NCBI GenBank assembly: GCA_003219225.1
Contig: QHPZ01000049.1
Coordinates: 1-14,610 of the forward strand
Direction of reading: 5' to 3'
Length of the DNA: 14,610 nt
DNA from: Verrucomicrobiota bacterium
Lineage (GTDB): Bacteria > Verrucomicrobiota > Verrucomicrobiia > Chthoniobacterales > UBA10450
Positions 14,191 through 14,610 of this stretch are shown here, one piece after another (position 1 is the stretch's first letter; the number at the start of each line of letters is the position of its first letter). The notes under the pieces were generated by a model. The model worked only from the letters and a program-made list of their open reading frames with translations. It was not told the DNA's origin and made no database searches. The position numbers were made by a program, and so were the translations under genes.

Positions 14191-14610
14191 AATACATCTT
14201 CGTCACGGGCGGAGTGGTTAGTTCGTTAGGCAAAGGGTTGACCGCCGCTTCGCTCGGCACGCTCCTCGAGGCCCGAGGTCTGCGCGTTGTCCTGCAAAAG
14301 TTCGATCCCTACCTAAATGTCGATCCTGGAACGATGAACCCGTTTCAGCACGGCGAAGTTTATGTGCTGAACGACGGCGCTGAGACTGATCTCGATCTTG
14401 GTCATTACGAGCGCTTCACCGACTGCGTCCTTACGCGGGACAACAATCTCACCAGCGGCCAGATTTACGAGACCGTGATTTTAAAGGAGCGGCGCGGCGA
14501 TTACCTCGGCAAGACCGTGCAGGTGATTCCGCACGTGACCGACGTGATCAAGGATCGCATCCGTCAAGTTTCCGATGAATCCAAGTATGACGTCGTCATC
14601 ACCGAGATCG
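14187..14610 (+). CDS. pyrG: CTP synthase, 3' partial
   Basis: The enzyme makes CTP from UTP, ATP and glutamine. The window holds the first 141 residues, part of the amidoligase (synthetase) domain. P-loop-like GGVVSSLGKG (8-17), KFDPYLNVDPGTMNPFQHGE, and DLDLGHYERF with the Mg2+-binding Asp are visible, and the sequence stops at VVITEI, where the Glu matches the second Mg2+ ligand. The glutaminase domain lies beyond the window. ATG 14187 overlaps the kdsB stop (ATGA). Coupling to kdsB is sensible since KdsB consumes CTP. The gene shows no damage in the part seen. Confidence 0.97.
   Translation, partial: MKYIFVTGGVVSSLGKGLTAASLGTLLEARGLRVVLQKFDPYLNVDPGTMNPFQHGEVYVLNDGAETDLDLGHYERFTDCVLTRDNNLTSGQIYETVILKERRGDYLGKTVQVIPHVTDVIKDRIRQVSDESKYDVVITEI

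Noticed and set aside
14225..14231. GTTAGGC near the pyrG start.
   Set aside because: It encodes the conserved SLGKG of CTP synthase; there is no attC structure around it.

Overview
The window looks like a chromosomal segment of a GC-rich, Gram-negative bacterium that makes lipopolysaccharide. The gene content (heptose and Kdo synthesis, a NADH dehydrogenase type 1 fragment, a PhoH/HD-phosphohydrolase pair, a Sat-CysC fusion) and the dispersed palindromic repeats fit a soil Verrucomicrobiota-type organism. That placement is a judgement from protein character, not a computed one. There is no rRNA, tRNA or CRISPR.

Layout. 1-1502: a PAS/histidine kinase/receiver hybrid sensor, cut by the window edge and frameshifted near its end. 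1539-1931: a small membrane protein. 2076-2676: a complete integron-type gene cassette, made of one unknown membrane-anchored ORF followed by a well-formed attC site, with no integrase gene in the window. 2685-4864 (minus): a GNAT acetyltransferase preceded by a bifunctional sulfate adenylyltransferase/APS kinase gene that carries two internal deletions, one of them frameshifting. 4926-5055: a palindromic repeat. 5100-6420: nuoB and nuoC, separated by another palindromic repeat, with nuoC losing its normal C-terminus where it runs into a secreted-protein gene (6299-6853). 6858-11757 (minus): a run of six genes, reading downward: two or three small exported proteins, phoH, a 7TM-HD phosphohydrolase lacking the usual extracellular domain, and a purine nucleoside phosphorylase. 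A palindromic repeat supplies the end of one of these genes and the start of the next. 11911-14610 (plus): a tightly overlapping operon rfaE1-gmhB-kdsB-pyrG.

How the genes work together. The plus-strand operon at the right makes LPS inner-core precursors: heptose 1,7-bisphosphate, its dephosphorylation, and CMP-Kdo. CTP synthase, the source of the CTP that KdsB uses, is coupled to it. Sat-CysC would activate sulfate to APS and PAPS, but as written it cannot give an intact protein. NuoB and NuoC belong to the peripheral arm of complex I.

The most notable item is the cassette at 2076-2676. Its first ten bases are the exact reverse complement of the ten bases after the ORF stop codon, and its attC carries R and L boxes with unpaired bases on the L'' side, as in known integron cassettes. 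A second theme is damage: three conserved domains have lost about 10-20 residues each, which points either to real gene decay or to local assembly errors.
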